Shown: positions 54,404-63,907, numbered from the stretch's first letter. The stretch: 64,000 nt of DNA from an uncultured Anaerolineae bacterium (GCA_937124585.1 CAKZKT010000144.1:1-64000), one strand, 5' to 3'. Translations and numbers: made by a program. Notes: generated by a model from the sequence alone, not told the origin.

Positions 54404-56890
54404 TTACAGACGCCGGAGTTTTGCCGATCCGGATGTGCGGAGAATACCCTGAAGCCCGACAAGCCACGCGCCGATCGGGATGCGCTGCGCCAGCCATAGC
54501 CGGCGCAGGGCTGGCCACAGGAGCGCATAGCGCCGGTCAGCAGCGGCCGCCTCGTCGGCGGTGACGGTGTCCTCCGCGTAGAGCATCGCCTCGAAGGCTG
54601 CAGTCAGCCGCGGCACCTCGGCCTGCACCAGGGCCACCGCGTGCGCCGTGGCGGGTGATCCATCCGCCACGGCCATCGCGATGCGCTCGGCGGCCGCGAT
54701 GATGCCATCCGCGTAGGAGCGTGGGGTGTCTGCTGCCTCCACGGGCCGGCCCAGCCGACGGCCCCAACGCACCAGCTGGTCGTAGGCGGCATCCGCGCCC
54801 TCCTGCCAGCGACCCCGCGCCATCACTGCCCAGGCAAAGATCTGATGCAATGCCAGCAGCGAGCTCAGGCCGGCAATCAGCCGCCTGGCCCACAGATCGC
54901 GCGCCTCGGCATGGGCCTGGGCCGCGCCGATCTCGCGCAGCGCGGCCAGGCTGGCATCCAGATCGGCCAGCCTCAGGTCGGGATCGGCCAGCTCGTAGGG
55001 CACCTCGGCCGTCGCGATGCGCACCGGAACCGCACGGGCCGGCGTCGGCTCGAAGGGAATCCAGCCCAGGCCGGGGAAGTAAACCTCTGGCCAGGAGTGC
55101 GCATCCATCTCGGTGACGACATAGCGATCGGCCTGGCGGTCGTAGACGCCCGTGGCGTAGCCAATCGCCAGCCGGGCCGGCACGCCGCTGAGCCGCGCCA
55201 GCACCACCATCGCCGTCGCGAAGTAGTCGCAATAGCCCCGGCGCAGATCGAACAGGAACCAGGAGGCCAGCTCGCGCTCCCCGGGCGGCGTCGGCACATC
55301 GAGGGAATAGGGCAGCCGACGCAGCGCCGTCTCGATGGCCAGCGCTTTGTCGTAGGGCGTGGCCGCGTCGGCGGTTATCTCGGCCGCGTACTCGACCAGA
55401 CCGGGGGGCAGATCATCCGGCAGTTGCAGATACACGGCGACAATCTCAGGGCTGTAGTCGCTCCCGGCAGCGCGCAAAGCGGTCGGGTTGGGCTCGGCCA
55501 CGGCGCCCAGTACGGCATAGCGCATCGGTCCGCCGGCAACCGAGAGCGCAATCAACTCATCCGGTGCGCGCAGGATCGCCTGATAGGGACGATCCACCGA
55601 GATCGGCTCGCCCGCCGCATAGAGGACGGCGCGCGTGGCCTCCTCCACCTGCACCGAGGCAAGGACTGTACGACGGAGCAACGGCTGGAACGCACTCCAC
55701 GGCTCGCCAGGACCGAAGTCGCGGCGCAATGGGCCGCGTTCAGGCCCGCCGGGGATCTCGCCCCAGCCGCGCCCCGTGTAGGCGGCGAAGGTTTGCCCCC
55801 GCCAGTACAGCTCCTCGCCGGGCCGTGCGCCGCGCACCTGGACGCGCAGCGCGATCGCGCGGCTGAGCTCGGGTCGGCCGCCCAACAGGTGCGCGCGCGG
55901 CAGGCCGCCGGCTGCCACGCCCAGCGGCGGCACCAGGGAGCGCCGGCTTTCAACGCCGGGGAAACTCTGCGCCATCTGCTCCTCGACCCGACGGTAGGGC
56001 TCCTCGAACACGCGCCAGAACGCCTCGGAGATGGCGCGCGGGGAAAGGCCGGGCAGAAGGGGCGACGCCACCAACACCACGACCGTCAGGCTGACGCCGA
56101 TCAGCGCGGCGTCCAACCGCAGCTCCTCCGAATAATCCATGCCGCCGGCATCCCACTCCCGCTCCAGGCGGTGCAATCCGACGATGACGAGCAACAGTGT
56201 CAGTGCACCCAGGAAGGTGAGCAGCCACATATGGCCGGCATCGGCATTGTAGACCTGCTGCGGCAGCAGGAAGCCGGTGGGAAAAAGAGCGACGAAAACC
56301 CGACCGGGTCGAGCCAGCCACCAACCGGCCCAGGCAGCCAGGCCCCAGGCGATCAGGCTGGCGACGCCGACGACAACCAGGTTGTCGGGAATGCCCTGGC
56401 CGCTGAGTGCGCCGGCAATCCACCAGCCGACCCGCTGGCCGAACTCGACGAGCCGATCGGCCTGGTCCTGCAGCGCAGGCCAGGACGGCATGGGCTGACG
56501 ACAGGCCGGCCACGCGGCGCAGGCGATCAGCCAGGCCAGCCGGCGACCGGCCTGCCAGATGATGGCCGGCCATTGCGCCAGGCTGAGCACGTGAACGCCC
56601 CAGATGAGGGTGGCGAGGATGCCCATCAACGATGCGACCAGGGCAGCAACCGGGCCGCGCCATGGCCGATGGCCCAGCCACCAGCCGCACAGCAGCCCCA
56701 GGGTGCTCAGAAGGAGGGTCACCTCGATGCCCGCAAGGAGGCGTCCCTCGGTGGCTGCTGCCGGCAGCGACATGACGCCGACCCAGGCCAGGACCGGGAT
56801 GAGCCACCCCTCGCGCGGGCGCCAGCGCTGGATCAGCCGGCCAATGAATGGCACATCGTCGCGTTCCTGCGTGGCTCTGGTGGCAGCCAT
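54404..56890 (-). CDS. transglutaminase-like membrane protein (TgpA/DUF3488-DUF4129 type)
   Basis: N-terminal TM bundle; LFDLRRGYCDYFATAMVVLARLSGVPARLAIGYATG...EMDAHSWPEVYFPGLGWIPFEPTP; C-terminal DUF4129-like region. Confidence 0.9.
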   Translation of the reverse strand: MAATRATQERDDVPFIGRLIQRWRPREGWLIPVLAWVGVMSLPAAATEGRLLAGIEVTLLLSTLGLLCGWWLGHRPWRGPVAALVASLMGILATLIWGVHVLSLAQWPAIIWQAGRRLAWLIACAAWPACRQPMPSWPALQDQADRLVEFGQRVGWWIAGALSGQGIPDNLVVVGVASLIAWGLAAWAGWWLARPGRVFVALFPTGFLLPQQVYNADAGHMWLLTFLGALTLLLVIVGLHRLEREWDAGGMDYSEELRLDAALIGVSLTVVVLVASPLLPGLSPRAISEAFWRVFEEPYRRVEEQMAQSFPGVESRRSLVPPLGVAAGGLPRAHLLGGRPELSRAIALRVQVRGARPGEELYWRGQTFAAYTGRGWGEIPGGPERGPLRRDFGPGEPWSAFQPLLRRTVLASVQVEEATRAVLYAAGEPISVDRPYQAILRAPDELIALSVAGGPMRYAVLGAVAEPNPTALRAAGSDYSPEIVAVYLQLPDDLPPGLVEYAAEITADAATPYDKALAIETALRRLPYSLDVPTPPGERELASWFLFDLRRGYCDYFATAMVVLARLSGVPARLAIGYATGVYDRQADRYVVTEMDAHSWPEVYFPGLGWIPFEPTPARAVPVRIATAEVPYELADPDLRLADLDASLAALREIGAAQAHAEARDLWARRLIAGLSSLLALHQIFAWAVMARGRWQEGADAAYDQLVRWGRRLGRPVEAADTPRSYADGIIAAAERIAMAVADGSPATAHAVALVQAEVPRLTAAFEAMLYAEDTVTADEAAAADRRYALLWPALRRLWLAQRIPIGAWLVGLQGILRTSGSAKLRRL

Positions 56891-56897
56891 ATCCGTA

Positions 56898-58208
56898 TCA
56901 GACCTCTTCTTCCACATCGATCTCGACGACCCGGCCGAAGCCGCCGAGGGTTTTCAGGGTGCGACGGTGGCGGCGGATGCGCTCGATCGGCCGGAAGGGA
57001 AAGCCCTGGCTGATCACGTAGGAACCGATCCGTTGCTGAGCCAACAGGCTGCGCAGGCCGAACAGGCCCTCGGAAGAGCCGCGCGGGGGATCGAAGGTGG
57101 CGCCATCAATCAGCACCGCGGTCAGCGCGTTGCCGCGCGCCAGCAGGGGCAACAACGGGCCGATCCAGGCCGGATCCTGCGAGGGGGTGATGACCGCGAT
57201 CGTGCGGCCGCTGCGCAGGCCCGGCCCGGCCTGGGTCAGGAGCTCGGCCAGCGACTGACCGCCGGCCGGCTCGGCCTCGGCCAGAGCGTGCAGGATGCGC
57301 CAGAGCTGCTCCTGACCGGCCGCGGGCGGCAGCATGATCGGCGCCCGGCCCGACATCAGCAGGCCCACCCCACGGCGCTCGCCGCCGCGCGTGAACTGGG
57401 CTGCGATCGAAGCCGCCAGGATCACCGCGTATTCCTGGGTCGCCTCCGCGCCCTGGCCCGCCTGCACCGCGGCGTCCATGTCCACGATCAGCCACAGGTC
57501 GCCGGTCGGCTCGCGCTCGAACTCGCGCACCATGAGCCGGTCATGGTGCGCGGTCGCCAGCCAGTGGATGCGACGCAGGCTGTCGCCGGGCAGGTAGGGG
57601 CGCAGCCCGCCGATGGTGATTGTATCTTCGGGCGCGCGCTCAGAGGTGGTGGCCCGACCCGGGGCGCGGCCGGCCGGCAGCTGCAGATCGGGCAGATGGG
57701 CGGCACGCGGATAGACCATGAGGATGGTGGTCGCCGGGTAGTGCTGGGTCACCTGGAAAAAGCCACACGGGTCGGCCATGAGCAGGTCGGTGGGGCCGAG
57801 CCGGAAGACGCCACGACGCTGACACACGCCGGCGTAGGTCCAACGGCGTTGTTGGCGCGAAGAGGCCGATTCGACCCGGTCGGCCCGATAGCCCGGGACG
57901 GCCGAGCCATCCCGGACGCGCGCCCACAAGACCGGCAGCGTGCCCGCGTTCGTCAGCGTGAATTCCTCGCGCAACTGATCGCCTGCCACCACCCAGGAGC
58001 CGATGGTGCGGCGCTCCAGCGCGACCCGACTGTACAGCATGTATGCCCAGTAGAAATTGATGGCCAGAAGGAGGGTGAGTCCGACCAGGAGCCAGCTCCA
58101 GGCAGTGGCCGGGCTGACCAACTGGACGAACAAAAGCAGGCCCCAGGCGATGAAGGGCAGCGGGCCGCTGGGCCGCAGGCGACGGATGACGATCGGCTGT
58201 TGATCCAT
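56898..58208 (-). CDS. DUF58 domain-containing protein (second copy)
   Basis: GGLRPYLPGDSLRRIHWLATAHHDRLMVREFEREPTGDLWLIVDMD. Confidence 0.9.
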   Translation of the reverse strand: MDQQPIVIRRLRPSGPLPFIAWGLLLFVQLVSPATAWSWLLVGLTLLLAINFYWAYMLYSRVALERRTIGSWVVAGDQLREEFTLTNAGTLPVLWARVRDGSAVPGYRADRVESASSRQQRRWTYAGVCQRRGVFRLGPTDLLMADPCGFFQVTQHYPATTILMVYPRAAHLPDLQLPAGRAPGRATTSERAPEDTITIGGLRPYLPGDSLRRIHWLATAHHDRLMVREFEREPTGDLWLIVDMDAAVQAGQGAEATQEYAVILAASIAAQFTRGGERRGVGLLMSGRAPIMLPPAAGQEQLWRILHALAEAEPAGGQSLAELLTQAGPGLRSGRTIAVITPSQDPAWIGPLLPLLARGNALTAVLIDGATFDPPRGSSEGLFGLRSLLAQQRIGSYVISQGFPFRPIERIRRHRRTLKTLGGFGRVVEIDVEEEV

Positions 58209-58355
58209 GGCGAGAATAGTATACCACAAACTGCCGACTGCCGAACGTGAGGGAGGTCACATCCGACGCCGCGGCGGCCTGGCCATGGGCCTCGCAGAAG
58301 CCACGGCTATCACGAGTGGCTGGAAGGGGCCGCCGGTTGCGCTGGGCCCCAAACT

Positions 58356-58383
58356 TTGCAAATCCGTCCAACCGTGCGATAAT
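58356..58383 (+). promoter_or_regulatory. putative promoter for tryptophanase-family gene
   Basis: TTGCAA-N16-GATAAT, leaving a leader of about 210 nt. Confidence 0.5.
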
Positions 58384-58601
58384 GGCGTCCACTCTTGCCC
58401 GGGATATCTCCTCAAGCCACACATCGGCAAGTCACATTCCGGCCACGTTGGCCACACTGCGGTCGCCGCCGACCTCAAGCGTCACCTCCGTGCATCTTTC
58501 GAGCACGTCGGCGTCGTTGGATGCTGCCCAGAGGTGACGGCGCACAGGCAGCATCGGCTCGCCACAAACCAATCCATCATCTCATTCATGAGGAAGCCGT
58601 C

Positions 58602-60047
58602 GTGAAAATCAAACTGTCAAATGGCCAAACCATTCCCGTAGAAATGCACAAGGTCAAGGTGGTGCAGAAGACCAGCCTGCCGCCGGCGCGCCAGCGCCTC
58701 GCCGCCATCGAACGGGCCGGCTACAACACCTTTCTGCTGCGCACGCGCGATGTTTTCCTGGACATGCTGACCGACAGCGGCACCAATGCCATGAGCGACA
58801 ACCAGCTTGCGTCCATGATGGTCGCGGACGATGCTTATGCCGGCTCGGAGAGTTTCTATCGCCTGGCAGATGCGGTGCAGGACGTGTTGGGCTTCGCCTA
58901 CGTGATGCCGGTGCATCAGGGTCGCGCCGCCGAGCATCTGCTGGCCAAAGCGTTCGTGAAGCCCGGTGACGTCGTGTTGATGAACTATCACTTCACGACC
59001 AGCAAGGCGCACGTCGAGCTGGCGGGCGGCACGGTGTTGGAGATTTTTGGCGACGAGGCACTGAACACGCAGAGCCGCGCGCCGTTCAAAGGCAATCTCG
59101 ACCTGGACAAATTCGAGGCCGCGATTCGCCAGTACGGCGCCGACAAAATCGCTTACGTGCGCATGGAAGCCACCACGAACCTGATCGGCGGCCAACCGTT
59201 TGCGCTGGAGAATCTACGTCAGGTCAAAGCACTGGCCGCGGCGCACGGCATTCCACTCGTCTTCGACGGCAGCCTAATCTCGGAGAACGCGTATTTCATC
59301 CGCCAGCGAGAACCTGAATATGCGCACCGCACCCTGGCCGAGATCTTCCGCGAGATGATGCGCTACGTGGACATCCTATACCTCTCCGGCCGGAAGAGCA
59401 CTTCGGTGCGCGGGGGCCTGATCGCCACCAACCACAAGGAATACTACGACCGCATCCTGCCGTGGTTGCCGGTCTACGAGGGTTTCGCCACCTACGGCGG
59501 CATGTCCACCAAAGAGGTGGAGGCCATGGCCGTGGGTATTCGGGAGATGGCAGACGATCATGTGGCAGGGGCAACGCCGGAGTTCATCGAGTATTTCGTG
59601 GCGAGACTGCTGGAGCGTGGGGTGCCCGTGGTCACGCCGGCCGGCGGGCTGGCTTGCCACGTGGACGCCAGGCGCTTCTTGCCGCACCTGCCCCAGTCGC
59701 AATACCCGGCCGGCGCGCTGGCCGCGGCGATCTATATCGCGTCCGGGGTGCGCAGCATGGAGCGCGGCACCATCTCCAGCGATCGCGATGCCCAGGGCAA
59801 CGACGTTTATGCCGACCTGGAGCTGGCGCGGCTGGCGCTGCCCCGCCGCGTCTACACCATGTCGCACATCGAGTACACGGTGGATCGCCTGGCCTGGCTC
59901 TATCAGCATCGGGACCTGGTGGGAGGATTGCGCTTCGTCGAGGAGCCGCCGGTATTGCGCTTCTTCTTCGGACGGCTGGCGCCGCTGGACGATTGGGGCG
60001 CGCAGCTGGTGAAAGCCTTCGAGGCGGATTTCGGGCCCGACTTCTGA
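58602..60047 (+). CDS. tryptophanase/tyrosine phenol-lyase family beta-eliminating lyase
   Basis: GYNTFLLRTRDVFLDMLTDSGTNAMSDNQLASMMVADDAYAGSESFY; PVHQGRAAEHLL; GGQPFALENL; YLSGRKSTSVRGG; GVRSMERGTIS; LPRRVYT. GTG start with upstream gagga SD. Confidence 0.9.
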   Translation: MKIKLSNGQTIPVEMHKVKVVQKTSLPPARQRLAAIERAGYNTFLLRTRDVFLDMLTDSGTNAMSDNQLASMMVADDAYAGSESFYRLADAVQDVLGFAYVMPVHQGRAAEHLLAKAFVKPGDVVLMNYHFTTSKAHVELAGGTVLEIFGDEALNTQSRAPFKGNLDLDKFEAAIRQYGADKIAYVRMEATTNLIGGQPFALENLRQVKALAAAHGIPLVFDGSLISENAYFIRQREPEYAHRTLAEIFREMMRYVDILYLSGRKSTSVRGGLIATNHKEYYDRILPWLPVYEGFATYGGMSTKEVEAMAVGIREMADDHVAGATPEFIEYFVARLLERGVPVVTPAGGLACHVDARRFLPHLPQSQYPAGALAAAIYIASGVRSMERGTISSDRDAQGNDVYADLELARLALPRRVYTMSHIEYTVDRLAWLYQHRDLVGGLRFVEEPPVLRFFFGRLAPLDDWGAQLVKAFEADFGPDF

Positions 60048-60091
60048 GGGCAGAGTCCGCGGGCAGAACATGCCTCCGACGACCAAAAAAC

Positions 60092-60115
60092 AGGGCGACC
60101 GTATGGGGTCGCCCT
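60092..60115 (-). terminator. Rho-independent terminator of small minus-strand gene
   Basis: agggcgacc / ggtcgccct stem followed on minus strand by GTTTTTTGG. Confidence 0.75.
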
Positions 60116-60141
60116 ATCATTTCGTGGGTCAGACGCTCTGC

Positions 60142-60441
60142 CTACAGCTGGAAGCGACCGGTAGCCTCGACAACCTTCTGATGAAAGTTGGTGACGTAGG
60201 TTTGCAGCCGTTCGCACAGCTGACGCCATTCCTCGCCGGCCAGGATCGCGCGCATGGTCTCCAGGTCCTCCGTCACGGCGCCGGTCAGGATCTGGGGCCC
60301 CTTGCCGTAAACGGTGTACCACGCCTCGGTCGGTTGGAGGCCCAGCCGCATCAGCCCAGGCGCGAAATCCTGGACGACGAACTCGAAATAGGGCTGTTCG
60401 CGTCCCGCCTTGATATCCCAGCTCATCAGGAGCTTGTACAT
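60142..60441 (-). CDS. small hypothetical protein (ferredoxin-like/dimeric alpha-beta barrel candidate)
   Basis: MYKLLMSWDIKAGREQPYFEFVVQDFAPGLMRLGLQPTEAWYTVYGKGPQILTG; own promoter and terminator. Confidence 0.7.
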   Translation of the reverse strand: MYKLLMSWDIKAGREQPYFEFVVQDFAPGLMRLGLQPTEAWYTVYGKGPQILTGAVTEDLETMRAILAGEEWRQLCERLQTYVTNFHQKVVEATGRFQL

Positions 60442-60474
60442 GGCCACCATCCTTCACAAACCTGATTACTTTGC

Positions 60475-60503
60475 AGGATAACAGAAGCGCGAAGTTTAAG
60501 CAA
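60475..60503 (-). promoter_or_regulatory. promoter of small hypothetical protein
   Basis: Minus strand TTGCTT-N17-TATCCT. Confidence 0.5.
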
Positions 60504-60535
60504 GTAGGCAGCCGTCCCAAACGGCATTTTCATCC

Positions 60536-60569
60536 ACGTGCCAGGCACCCTCCCAGGTGCCTGGCACGT
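60536..60569. repeat. dispersed hairpin, copy 3 (GTGCCAGGCAC-N8-GTGCCTGGCAC)
   Basis: acgtgccaggcacc-ctccca-ggtgcctggcacgt perfect 14-bp stem; GTTTTT nearby on plus strand. Confidence 0.8.
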
Positions 60570-60579
60570 ACGGCGTTTT

Positions 60580-61584
60580 TCAGGGCAACACAATGGGCCC
60601 CTTCAAGAATACCTCCAGCAACGCGACGGCAGCCTCCACGTCCCGACGATCCACGACCTGCGACGGCGTGTGGACGTGGCGGCTGGGGATCGAGAGGCAA
60701 GTGGCCGGCACGCCCGCCCGCGAGATCTGAATGCTGCGCGCGTCGGTGGTGCCGGCGTGCAGCACCTCCAGCTGATAGGGAATGCCGGCCGCTTCGGCCG
60801 CGGCGATCAACAGCCGGTTGAGGCCGGGATGGCCGATCATGCCGCTGTCCCGCACCTTAATCGCCACCCCTTTGCCCATGACCACCTCCATGGCCGGCGT
60901 TGCATACGGCAGGTCGCCGGTCAGAGTCACATCGAGCGCGATGCCGATCTCCGGCTCGATAGCGTAGGCCGAGGTCGTGGCACCCCGCAGGCCGGTCTCC
61001 TCCTGCGTGGTGAACACGGCGTAGATGTCGTGGGGCAAATTCACCCCCTTCAGCTGGCGTAGAAGCTGCACCAGGGCGATACAGCCGATGCGGTCATCGT
61101 GATTGGAGGCGAACCAGGCGTTGCCCTGCGCCATAAACGGATAGATGAAAGTGGCTACGTCGCCGACTTTTTGTTTGACCTCGGTGCGGTCGGTGGCACC
61201 GACGTCAATGTACATATCCTTGAGCTCCGGCGCCTCGTTGCGCCTGGCGCGGCCGTCCAGTCCCACGGTTCCCACCGTGCCATCGGTGAAACGCACCTGC
61301 TTGCCCCAGCACGTCAACGGATAGATGCCGCCGATCGGCGCGAAGCGCATATAGCCCTTCTCGTCAATATGCGTCACCATCAGCCCGATCTGATCCATGT
61401 GCGCGGCGAGCATCACCCGTTTGCCTTCGCCCGCACCGCGGCGAAAGGCGACCAGATTGCCCAGCACATCCACTCGAACATCGTCCACCGTGCCGGCGAT
61501 CTCCTCCCGAATCGCCGTGCGGATCTCCTCCTCAAAGCCCGAGACGCCAAACGCCTCGGTGAGCCGCCTGGCCAGTTCTAGCAT
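60580..61584 (-). CDS. M42 family metallopeptidase
   Basis: VMLAAHMDQIGLMVTHI; SNHDDRIGCIALVQLL; TQEETGLRGATTSAY; GTTDARSIQISRAGVP; RHVHTPSQVVDRRD. Confidence 0.92.
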   Translation of the reverse strand: MLELARRLTEAFGVSGFEEEIRTAIREEIAGTVDDVRVDVLGNLVAFRRGAGEGKRVMLAAHMDQIGLMVTHIDEKGYMRFAPIGGIYPLTCWGKQVRFTDGTVGTVGLDGRARRNEAPELKDMYIDVGATDRTEVKQKVGDVATFIYPFMAQGNAWFASNHDDRIGCIALVQLLRQLKGVNLPHDIYAVFTTQEETGLRGATTSAYAIEPEIGIALDVTLTGDLPYATPAMEVVMGKGVAIKVRDSGMIGHPGLNRLLIAAAEAAGIPYQLEVLHAGTTDARSIQISRAGVPATCLSIPSRHVHTPSQVVDRRDVEAAVALLEVFLKGPIVLP

Positions 61585-61686
61585 GGAATGGTCTCCTGTG
61601 TCACAATACGTTATGTAAAACGTCAGCCGTCAAACGTGAAGCAGCAGACATCCAACGCGGGCTGAGACACACTGCCGGTTGACGCC

Positions 61687-62763
61687 TCACGCTTCACGTT
61701 CCAAATATCTTCGTTCCACCCGCTTCAGCGCTGCGGCCACCAGCCTGACCGTATTGGTCAGGTCGTTCAGGTTCAAGATGCTGGCCGGGCTATGGATGTA
61801 GCGGCATGGCACGGCCACCGTCACCGCGGGCACGCCCTCGCGCGTCAGATGGATGGCGCCCGAATCGGTGCCGCCGAGAGCCGGCTGCTTGTACTGAATG
61901 GGAATCCCTTCGGCTGCAGCCGCATCCTGCAGCAGGCGCACCAGGCCCGGATGCGACACCAGGCTGCGATCCATCAGCGTGATGGCCGGGCCGGCGCCCA
62001 GCCGCGTGACCGGCGACACATCCTCGTCTGGCTCCTTCGGCGTGTCGTCGCAGATGGTGCCCTCCAGCGCAATGGCAGCATCAGGCGCCACCCGATAGCC
62101 GGCCACCCGCGCGCCGCGCAGCCCCACCTCCTCCTGCACAGTGAAGACCGCCACCAGGTCCACCGGATAGCGTTCCTGCAGCAGTCCGATCAATGCGGTA
62201 CAGCCGACCCGATCATCGAACGCCTTGCCCCGCACGGTCGGCCACGCCGGATCGTCGCTGAGCACGGCGAAACGGGTCGCAAAGGTGCCGTAATCGCCGA
62301 CCTTAACCTTCGCCTCGACGCCTCTATCGTTCTCCGAACCGATGTCAATCGCCAGGTCCTCGATGTCGGGGATACGATCGTGCTCATTCCCCCGGGTCAG
62401 ATGCGGCGGCTTGATCCCGATGACGCCGGGGGTCCTGTCGTCGCCAACCACCACGCGTTTGGCCAGCAACATGCGGCTGTCCACGCCGCCCACGCGGGCA
62501 AAACGCAACAGGCCGCTTTTCTCGACCTGCAACACCATGAAGCCCACCTCGTCCATGTGCGCGGACACCATCACCTTCAGCCGCGGCTCAGGGCCCAGGC
62601 CGGCCTTGTATGCGATCAGATTGCCCATCGCATCCACCTCCAGCCGGTCGGCCAAGCCCTCGATCTCGGCCCGGATGAGCGCCCGCACGGCCTTCTCGTG
62701 GCCAGAGGGGCCGAATTCGTTCGACAGCTTCTCCAAAATCGCGCGCAGATCGGCCATGATCAT
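61687..62763 (-). CDS. M42 family metallopeptidase
   Basis: VMVSAHMDEVGFMVLQV; GKAFDDRVGCTALIGLL; VQEEVGLRGARVAGY; GGTDSGAIHLTREGVP; RYIHSPASILNLNDL. Confidence 0.92.
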   Translation of the reverse strand: MIMADLRAILEKLSNEFGPSGHEKAVRALIRAEIEGLADRLEVDAMGNLIAYKAGLGPEPRLKVMVSAHMDEVGFMVLQVEKSGLLRFARVGGVDSRMLLAKRVVVGDDRTPGVIGIKPPHLTRGNEHDRIPDIEDLAIDIGSENDRGVEAKVKVGDYGTFATRFAVLSDDPAWPTVRGKAFDDRVGCTALIGLLQERYPVDLVAVFTVQEEVGLRGARVAGYRVAPDAAIALEGTICDDTPKEPDEDVSPVTRLGAGPAITLMDRSLVSHPGLVRLLQDAAAAEGIPIQYKQPALGGTDSGAIHLTREGVPAVTVAVPCRYIHSPASILNLNDLTNTVRLVAAALKRVERRYLEREA

Positions 62764-63836
62764 ACCTCCTCCGGCAACTGCGCCAGCACGGTCGCATCCA
62801 ATCGGCCGATGAACGCGGCCAGCAGCCGCGCCGCACGGTCAATGTCGGCCAACACAGCCAGCTCGACCGGCGAATGCATGTAGCGGATCGGAATGCTGAC
62901 CAGGCCAGTGGGGATCCCCTCGCGTGTGACCTGGATCGCCCAGCCATCGGTGCCAGAGTTGCCGGGGATCGGCTCATTCACGTAGGGGATCTCCAGCGCA
63001 TCGCCGGCCGCGCGCAGGCGGCTGACGACGCCCGGATGCATGTTCGGCCCCCAGCCGATGGCCGGGCCCTTGTCCATCGCCACCGTCTCGGTCTCCTTCA
63101 GGCCGGGCGTGGCGCCGAAAGTCACGTCAATGGCGACGGCGATATCGGGCATCACACCGAACGCGCTGGTGATTGCACCGAAAAGGCCGACCTCCTCCTG
63201 GGTCGTCGCCACCGCGAATACGTCCCAATCGTGTTTCATGCCGGCCAGATAGCTCAGCGCGGCGAGCATGGCGGCAACGCCGGCGCGATTGTCCAGCGCC
63301 TTGGCCGCCACCCGGCCGCCGAGCAGCTCTGTGTAGGGGCCACGCACCACGGCCCGATCGCCCACGCGCACCATTGCCGCCGCCCACAGGCCGAGGTCAA
63401 TGCGCAGGTCTTTCAGCGGCGTCATCTTCTTGCGCTCGTCCTCCGTGAGCATATGTGGCGGCCGGCCGCCGATGTAACCGCTCAGCCCCTGTGGGTACTG
63501 CTCTGCTCCGGGGCCGGTCGGATAAACGGTCACTTCCTGGCCGGGCAGCGTGCGCGGATCCACGCCGCCGACGGCTTCCATGTGCAGAAAACCGCCCTCC
63601 ACTTTCGTGACGATCAGGCCGATCTCATCCAGGTGTGCCGCCAGCATGACCCGGCCTGCCGGCCTATCGGCACCGGCCACGCGCAGGATGACGTTGCCCA
63701 GGGCATCCATGCGCGCCTCGGCCGCCAGATCGCGCGCCACGTCCATGACGACAGCCGCCACGGCCGCTTCGGCGCCCGATGGGCCGTCCACCTCCGTCAA
63801 TCGTTTGAGCAATTTGCCGAGCTCGGTTTTGTCCAT
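62760..63836 (-). CDS. M42 family metallopeptidase
   Basis: VMLAAHLDEIGLIVTKV; AKALDNRAGVAAMLAAL; TQEEVGLFGAITSAF; SGTDGWAIQVTREGIP; RYMHSPVELAVLAD. Start 63836 fits promoter at 63879-63907. Confidence 0.92.
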   Translation of the reverse strand: MDKTELGKLLKRLTEVDGPSGAEAAVAAVVMDVARDLAAEARMDALGNVILRVAGADRPAGRVMLAAHLDEIGLIVTKVEGGFLHMEAVGGVDPRTLPGQEVTVYPTGPGAEQYPQGLSGYIGGRPPHMLTEDERKKMTPLKDLRIDLGLWAAAMVRVGDRAVVRGPYTELLGGRVAAKALDNRAGVAAMLAALSYLAGMKHDWDVFAVATTQEEVGLFGAITSAFGVMPDIAVAIDVTFGATPGLKETETVAMDKGPAIGWGPNMHPGVVSRLRAAGDALEIPYVNEPIPGNSGTDGWAIQVTREGIPTGLVSIPIRYMHSPVELAVLADIDRAARLLAAFIGRLDATVLAQLPEEV

Positions 63837-63878
63837 GCCGCTCCCTTCGCCAACAGGTTTGACAGCAAACATCCAAAG

Positions 63879-63907
63879 ATTGTACGGTAGAGGGGCATCT
63901 CTGTCAA
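63879..63907 (-). promoter_or_regulatory. sigma70-type promoter for the three-gene M42 operon
   Basis: Minus strand TTGACA-N17-TACAAT. Confidence 0.8.

Noticed and set aside
54845-57013. 722-aa plus ORF
   Set aside because: Antisense of the transglutaminase gene.
56604-58250. 548-aa plus ORF
   Set aside because: Antisense of DUF58/transglutaminase genes, low-complexity composition.
61620-61705. Imperfect inverted repeat with aacgtgaagc/gcttcacgtt arms
   Set aside because: Long irregular loop; no convincing terminator or operator geometry, probably a degenerate intergenic repeat.
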